Source: Patella vulgata
Taxonomy: Eukaryota; Mollusca; Gastropoda; Patellidae
Length of the DNA stretch: 64,000 nt
Direction: 5' to 3'
Assembly: GCF_932274485.2 (NCBI RefSeq)
Contig: NC_065879.2
Span: 34,342,436 to 34,406,435 of the forward strand
Position numbers and translations under genes: made by a program. Under the pieces are notes generated by a model. It had not been told where the DNA came from. It saw only the letters and a program-made list of their open reading frames with translations, and ran no database searches. This document shows, one piece after another, positions 59,521-64,000 of the stretch (positions within the stretch are counted from its first letter, which is position 1; every line of letters begins with the position of its first letter).

Positions 59521-61319
59521 TTACTCCTCGCTTGAATTGTTCCCGACACTCGCTGCTGTATCACGTTTGTAGAAAGATTTCACATTTCCTTTTTGCTGAT
59601 GGTCAGTAGCCCGTTTGTAGAAACTGTTTAATTTTTCGCCATTTCGTTTGTAAAAACTTTGTTGGTTACCGTCTGACCTTTTATAGAAACTAGCAAGACC
59701 ATTATTAGTTGATCGTTTGTAAAAGTTGTTCAAGTCATGTTCGCCTACAGTTCTTTTATAGAACGAACTCATGTTCTCGCCAGATCTTTTATAGAAGTTA
59801 GATATGTGGTCATTCATTGATCTTTTGTAGAAATTCGATATTCTTCTCTTGTAAAAATTGGAAAGTTCTGAACTTGGGGATCGTTTATAAAAATGAGCCA
59901 TGTCGTCGTTCCTAGCTTTTTTGTAGAATCTGTGAGGATCACGTTTGTAGAAATTCAATAACTCACCGGAGCCAGGTGTGCGTTTGTAAAAGTTGGATAG
60001 ATCGTCAGAACGTTTGTAAAAGTTGGATAGATTGTCGGAACGTTTGTAGAAGTTGGATAGATCGTCGGAGCGTTTGTAGAAGTTAGATGAATCGCCCGAA
60101 CGTTTATAGAAGTTGGACAAATCGTTAGAACGTTTATAGAAACCGGACAGATCACCCGAATGTTTATAGAAGTTTGACAGATCGTCTGAACGTTTGTAGA
60201 AGCTAGACAGATCAGCTGAGTTAAGTGCTCGTTTATAAAAGCTAGACTGAGCTCCAGAGCGTTTATAAAAGCTGGACTTGTCACCAGAGCGTTTATAGAA
60301 ACTGGACAGATCATCGGTGTCGGGTGTACGTTTATAGAAACTAGACAGATCATTGGCGTCGGGTGTACGTTTATAGAAACTGGACAGATCATTGGCATCG
60401 GGTGTACGTTTATAGAAACTGGACAGATCATTGGCGTCGGGTGTACGTTTATAGAAACTGGACAGATCCTCCGTGTCGGGTGTACGTTTATAGAAACTGG
60501 ACATATCATCAGTATCGGGTGTACGTTTATAGAAGTTGGATAAATCATTAGCGCGTTTATAAAAGCTGGACAGATCGCCAGAATTTGGAGCGCGTTTATA
60601 AAAACTGGATAGATCGCCAGAGCGTTTATAGAAGCTGGACATATCGTCAGTATCAGGTGTACGTTTATAGAAGTTGGATAAATCATTAGCGCGTTTATAA
60701 AAGCTGGACAGATCGCCAGAATTTGGAGCGCGTTTATAAAAACTGGATAGATCGCCAGATCGTTTATAGAAGCTGGACATATCATCAGAAACCGGTGCAC
60801 GTTTATAGAAGTTGGATAAATCATTAGCGCGTTTATAAAAGTTTGACTGACCTTCAGAGTCTGGTGCGCGTTTATAAAATCTGGATAGATCGCCAGAGCG
60901 CTTGTAAAAGCTAGATACCGGTGAACGTTTATAAAAACCGGAGATGGCTGAACCGGGTACTCGTTTATAGAAACTTTCAACTTCAGTATTTAACGGCGAT
61001 CGTTTGTAAAAGCTTGATGCTGGACCAGCTCGCTTATAGAACGAACTCTGTCCATTGTTTCCAGCTCTTTTGTAAAATCCACTAACACCATTGCTAGATC
61101 GCTTATAGAAACTTTGCACTCTTCCCAAATCACGCTTATAGAATGAACTCGTATGCTCGTTTGGCGACCTTTTATAAAATGAATTTACTGGGAATCGCTT
61201 GTAAAAAGACATTTTGTTATTGTCCCCTCTTTTATAGAAGGCATCCATTATACCGAAACGGTCTCTCTTATAAAAATGACTCAATCCATTGTCTCTTTTA
61301 TCCATTATATCTCCAGTAC
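59521..61319 (-). CDS. Multi-copy 'FYKR' secreted peptide precursor, main exon
   Basis: One 1.8 kb coding exon encodes 51 consecutive short units of 8-16 residues, 49 ending FYKR, one FYKH and one FYKK. The commonest unit forms are TPDANDLSSFYKR and SDDLSNFYKR. Dibasic KR after every unit is the cleavage pattern of prohormone convertases; processing would release about 50 peptides ending in free Phe-Tyr (no Gly before KR, so no amidation). The tail DTAASVGNNSSEE is acidic. An acceptor tatcatttcag ends at 61320 and the exon starts in phase 1 with GTGDIMDKR, so the signal peptide must come from an upstream exon, which I could not find. No spacers separate units. I do not recognise the family; a neuropeptide or other secreted peptide role is inferred from architecture. 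Confidence 0.88.
59980..60189 (-). repeat. Seven 30 bp S-[DGN]-[DN]-L/S-S-x-FYK repeats
   Basis: Units 33-39 are each 10 residues (SDDLSNFYKR type). Unit 33 ends FYKH, losing its dibasic site, so units 33 and 34 may remain joined. Confidence 0.9.
60289..60483 (-). repeat. Five 39 bp TPDxxDLSSFYKR repeats
   Basis: Units 25-29 are each 13 residues; three consecutive ones are identical (TPDANDLSSFYKR) and nearly identical in DNA. This is the most recently expanded part of the gene. Confidence 0.93.
60484..60897 (-). repeat. Three-copy higher-order repeat inside the precursor
   Basis: Peptide units 13-16, 17-20 and 21-24 each have lengths 10-13-10-13 residues (46 aa, 138 bp). The second and third copies are identical in protein (SGDLSSFYKR, APNSGDLSSFYKR, ANDLSNFYKR, TPDTDDMSSFYKR); the first is diverged. 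This shows expansion by unequal exchange of four-peptide blocks. Confidence 0.93.
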
Positions 61320-62370
61320 CTGAAATGATAAACAAACTTTCATAAAAGATACAAATTAGTAAGCTACCGGTATCATAAAAACATTTCTAATATTCGAACG
61401 GATATGTAGGAGCCTGCACTCTGTAATTATGATTTCTTACATTCAAGAAATTTAAGGGTCACATAATATGTCTGTGAATGTTTCATGGTAATTCACTCGG
61501 TCTATTTATATGTTTTTTTATAATTCTGGCGGGTGCCACACACAGAGTAAGCACATGATACTACTTGCACAATTGGATACTACTGTTTCACATTTAGAAA
61601 GTAGATACTATTTACAACATTTTTGTCTTTCGTTTTATGGACTCTTTGTCTTTAATTACCCCTCAAGATTGATCACGGACGGTATTATTTCTATTAAACT
61701 GGCATTTAAAAAGGTGGAAAATATGTTGTTGGACATACGCACACCCACAACCAGGTTATGTCGTGCGACATTTTATAAAGTAATGAAATAAACTAAAGTT
61801 CAGTTTAGAAGTAGATAATGAATTTAATAACATCTAGGAAAGAAAAATTCGTGTATGGTTGAAATCCGGAAATGAATTCGTGATTTTTTAAGGATCTTTA
61901 TGCAATTTAAAGCGTTGTCAAAGATAATATCAAATATTAGATTTCGTGCTTGATTGTAATTTACTTGTCAAACAATGACGTATGGTGGACATTTAATACA
62001 GGACTAGACAATGGGTATTTTTGTTTAACCATTCGATAACATTGGTTTCTTTCTGATCGAGGGGTAGAGGCACGTAAATCTGTACTGGTTGTGCCATGTC
62101 AAATTTACAATCTAAAATTGTTTCAAACTGTTTTACAGTCGTAATATGAAAGCCTTATTTAGCTGATCAGTTTGGAGTGGTTTATTGAATCACGAGTAAA
62201 TCTAATGCCAGGTTCCCACTGGCACGATTCGTGCTACGATTGAAATCGTGATTATAATCGTATCAGGTCTTATTATATTACGATGTCAGTCGTAGCAATC
62301 GTGTTGATTGTATCGAAACCACAGGCACTTGAAGGGATTAAAATGAAACTTCTTACTACTGTTTGATTAT
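61320..62370. other. No supported gene; likely intron upstream of the precursor
   Basis: Just past the acceptor of the peptide exon. I checked minus-strand ATGs here for a hydrophobic leader ending in phase 1 and found none convincing. Near 62205-62310 'ggttcccactggcacgattcgtgctacgatt' looks like one end of a DNA transposon, without a partner. Confidence 0.4.
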
Positions 62371-62610
62371 GGGGGTTGGATGGCCGAATGGTTAGCATGT
62401 GCGCGCTGTATCATAAGGCATGTCATTGAGTCAACTGGCGCGGTACGTGACAAGGAGTAGGGTCGCCTGTCCAACCTCGTGGGTTTTCTCCGGGTCCTCC
62501 GGTTTCCTCCCACTGCTAAAGACCCCTACGCGCAAGCGAATTATTGAAATAAAATTAAACCATATGTCAGTCCCGAAATGGCCTAGTTTGTGTCGAGTGG
62601 ACGTTAAACC

Positions 62611-62651
<41 letters not shown>
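62371..62651 (+). mobile_element. SINE family A, box B region deleted
   Basis: The head TGGCCGAATGGTTAGCATG is intact, but about 20 bases containing box B (tttcgaatccccggttg) are missing between 'actggcgcgg' and 'tacgtgac'. Body complete; (CT)n tail of over 30 bases. Confidence 0.93.
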
Positions 62652-62654
<3 letters not shown>

Positions 62655-63071
62655 TCTGAATGCTAATTTTAGTTTTAGTAACACGTCTCGACCAATCAAA
62701 AATAAGGACTTTCCCAACGCGACGTCATTGACCTCATTTCGTGTCCAACGAAGTTGATAATCGCCAAGTGATAGCGCTTTGGGTTTGATTTGTAATTAAT
62801 AACGCTGCAAAACGACCAATATAATTACATTGTAAGCTGCGTAATAATCAAATAAAGCCATTGGCAATTAAACCAACGGGAAGTGGTAAAACTAGTGAGT
62901 ATTGTGAGATGATAGCAGACGAAATGTCATCAACAAGTCAAAACAATATGGCGGAAGATATAACTTGTTAATACTGTAATACATAGTCAAGCAGTAGCAA
63001 GAAGTTTTATTTTAAAACCTGTGATCGAAACGTATCCGAACGTATTTGCACGTACCAGATCGTCGACTCAA

Positions 63072-63765
63072 TAGAGACTTTTGGCAAGCGGAATTTTCCC
63101 ATCCGTGTCACGTATCTGTATCGTATACGTGATACGTTGCGTCAATGTAGTTTTAGAGTTTTGGCAAATTTTCGCGCCGCGTACGTGTGCGTCGATCAGC
63201 TGAACTTAGTTCTATTACAGCATGATGGCAGATATCTACCAAGATCACCATCAGTACAGTCAAGTGCCTATTAGAGCCGACAATTTCCCGGAGGAAATGA
63301 AGTCGCCCGACAGTCGCTGAGCTATTAAAAAAAAATAATGTCGAATCTTATTAAAAATCTTCGACTTCGACTCGACTGCAATTTTTGGTTCACTAATGTA
63401 TCATTTCAGAAAGTTTATACCCCTTTACCACAGAATAAAATCATTTACAGAATTGCAATTTAGCACGTAGATCAACCATCATGGTTAACATCGCGTCAAA
63501 TATACACCTTCGTGTTCTAGAATATACAAAGATTCATAAAAACGCTACGATACAACAATTCCGCGTCTAAAAGTAGTAAAAAAGACGGTAAAAGGACACG
63601 ACAATGTAATACGGACCTTTTCCGTTTGAAAGCTGTTCGATACGTGCTGCCGTATCCGTGTGACGTATCTCGTATGAGAAATGCACACACATTGATGACG
63701 TCACACGCAAAATCCATACGGATACGCGATACGGGCCAGAAATTTACGCTTGCCAAAAGTCTCTA
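63072..63765. mobile_element. MITE with GAGACTTTTGGCAAGCG ends
   Basis: 17 bp identical inverted repeats GAGACTTTTGGCAAGCG lie inside TA on both sides (63072-63073 and 63764-63765). The inner arms repeat 'cgtatc.gt..cacgtatc' words in both orientations. A 33-codon frame (MMADIYQDHHQYSQ..) lies within but has no support. About 690 bp. Family uncertain (TA or 3 bp duplication: Tc1-like or Harbinger-like). Confidence 0.75.
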
Positions 63766-64000
63766 ATATCTATCGTAATGTAACGCATCGCACGACAGTG
63801 TAACCTGACCTAGCATTAGTTACGGTCCATCGTACAGTTATAAATGATATTCTTTCCAAAATTAATATTAAATGTCCCGTCCATGCTCGCTCGACAACGC
63901 GTCACAGGCAGGGTTGGTTTATTTTATGCAAATCTACACTTGACCGCGTGCACTTTAAAACCTACAACTAGTTTTGAATGAAAATGAAGTATTATGCGTT

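Noticed and set aside
60363-60551. Plus-strand frame repeating VYVYRNWT
   Set aside because: Antisense shadow of the same peptide repeat.
59955-60980. 341-codon minus-strand open frame rich in Ile-Asn-Val-His
   Set aside because: It is the alternate frame of the FYKR repeat; the repeat unit lacks stops in that phase. It has no start context, signal or family.
61320-61335. Start MFIIS at the head of the FYKR frame
   Set aside because: These codons are the intron end: tatcatttcag is a splice acceptor, so translation does not start there.
61993-62097. 34-codon minus frame MAQPVQIYVPLPLDQ..
   Set aside because: It looks codon-like but has no donor, no hydrophobic leader and no family match; it cannot serve as the missing signal exon.
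1-64000. LTR, retroviral, Polinton or other virus-like elements
   Set aside because: No reverse transcriptase, integrase of that type, capsid, polymerase or long terminal direct repeats were recognised.

Overview
The window is animal nuclear DNA: AT-rich, intron-bearing and very rich in repeats. The repeat types (tRNA-derived SINEs ending in (CT)n, arrays of about 150 bp units next to CGTCCGTCC motifs, many MITEs) and a neuropeptide-type precursor suggest a lophotrochozoan, most likely a mollusc. That assignment is inference from repeat style; no marker gene fixes it.

Two host genes are well supported. (1) COPS6, subunit 6 of the COP9 signalosome, lies on the plus strand at 42.5-54.75 kb. 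All ten coding exons have consensus splice sites and join in phase into a 317-residue protein. (2) A large coding exon on the minus strand at 59.5-61.3 kb encodes 51 head-to-tail short peptides, nearly all ending Phe-Tyr-Lys-Arg. It looks like a secreted multi-peptide precursor of a family I cannot name; the signal-peptide exon was not found. Two or three short candidate first exons (24.9, 25.3 and 35.7 kb) hint at other genes whose remaining exons I could not identify.

The rest is mobile and repetitive DNA. 0-24 kb: noncoding, with TTAA-flanked MITEs, two SINE families, two foldback elements with 9-10 bp target duplications, a decayed Tc1 element with perfect terminal repeats (8.0-9.5 kb), an older Tc1 relic (15.7-16.2 kb) and a possible piggyBac relic (21.3 kb). 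25-40 kb: possible promoters, an apparently complete Tc1-type transposon with an unbroken 339-residue transposase and identical 34 bp ends (26.9-28.4 kb), its internally deleted relative (38.7-39.4 kb), MITEs and arrays. 42-55 kb: COPS6, whose introns hold a full-length decayed hAT element, several TTAA MITEs, a pogo-like element and SINEs. 55-64 kb: nested repeats, SINEs, the peptide precursor and a terminal MITE.

The order of several insertions can be read directly, because elements with their target-site duplications interrupt older repeats. I saw no LTR or virus-like element and no true tRNA or rRNA gene.
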